This document shows positions 12,994 through 13,144 of a stretch of 13,144 nt of DNA, one piece after another (positions within the stretch are counted from its first letter, which is position 1; every line of letters begins with the position of its first letter). The position numbers and the translations under genes are program-made. The notes beneath the pieces were generated by a model. The model was not told the origin of the DNA. It saw nothing but the letters and a program-made list of their open reading frames with translations, and made no database searches. Source of the DNA: Erysipelotrichaceae bacterium (GTDB lineage Bacteria > Bacillota_I > Bacilli_A > Erysipelotrichales > Erysipelotrichaceae); assembly GCA_017418585.1 (NCBI GenBank), contig JAFONG010000053.1, forward strand, positions 1 through 13,144, written 5' to 3'.

Positions 12994-13144
12994 AGACGGT
13001 TATTCTTTCGTATCTTTCCGTATTCAAAACCGACAGCATGTATTCATACGGTGTCAGACTGATTCCCTTGACCAGGGATTCGAATACGGCTGTCGACTGA
13101 CCGGAAGCCAGCTGTACACCTTTGCGGTCAAAGGATGCATGATA
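12992..13144 (-). CDS. C-terminal end of an unrecognised protein (partial)
   Basis: The last 50 codons of a minus-strand gene that continues beyond the right edge; the stop is TGA at 12992-12994. The fragment is soluble and mixed in composition, with SFDRKGVQLASG near its visible start, TPYEYMLSVLN in the middle and ERYERITV at the end. I do not recognise the family. It lies 46 bp upstream of rtcB on the same strand with no clear terminator between, so it is probably co-transcribed with rtcB. Confidence 0.6.
   Translation of the reverse strand, partial: YHASFDRKGVQLASGQSTAVFESLVKGISLTPYEYMLSVLNTERYERITV

Noticed and set aside
1..13144. Mobile elements, CRISPR arrays, tRNA or rRNA genes, defence systems
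   Set aside because: No regularly spaced repeats, transposase or integrase motifs, or cloverleaf-like sequences were seen; the gene content is ordinary transport, cell wall and RNA repair.

Overview
The window looks like a chromosomal stretch of a low-to-middle GC Bacillota, quite possibly an Erysipelotrichia-like gut bacterium; the taxonomic call is inference. The reasons are strong AGGAGG-type ribosome binding sites, simple hairpin plus U-run terminators, a mannose-family PTS next to a LevR-type PRD regulator, a CcpA-type cre site, and an AzlC/AzlD exporter. No IS element, CRISPR array, tRNA or rRNA is visible.

Left part (1-3281): an AT-rich regulatory stretch with two perfect 14-bp palindromes, one matching the cre consensus, then genes on the minus strand. 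These are a membrane-anchored NlpC/P60 hydrolase, a macro-domain protein, the AzlD and AzlC subunits of a branched-chain amino acid exporter, and a 57-residue two-helix membrane protein. The NlpC/P60 gene and azlC both lack a ribosome binding site and have TATAAT 7-8 nt before the ATG.

Middle (3282-10109): a plus-strand gene for a membrane-anchored helical-repeat protein ends at a bidirectional terminator. Facing it is a five-gene minus-strand operon: PTS IIA, IIB, IIC, IID and a BtpA/SgcQ TIM-barrel protein. Divergent from it is an 824-residue LevR-type regulator. Its AAA+ domain has lost Walker A, the GAFTGA loop and the Walker B glutamate, while the winged helix, both PRDs and the EIIA-like domain remain. 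The 253-bp divergent region has five copies of a TGTGTC element. Two sit in tandem against the -35 of a sigma-70-type promoter for the PTS operon, and I find no sigma-54 promoter. Together this suggests a LevR-type system rebuilt to work without sigma-54, which is the most interesting item here.

Right part (10107-13144): minus-strand genes for a histidine phosphatase and a DUF368/PopT-type membrane protein form one likely operon. RtcB RNA ligase follows, preceded by the end of an unrecognised gene. Between that gene and rtcB lie two mutually exclusive hairpins that touch the upstream stop codon at one end and the rtcB ribosome binding site at the other.
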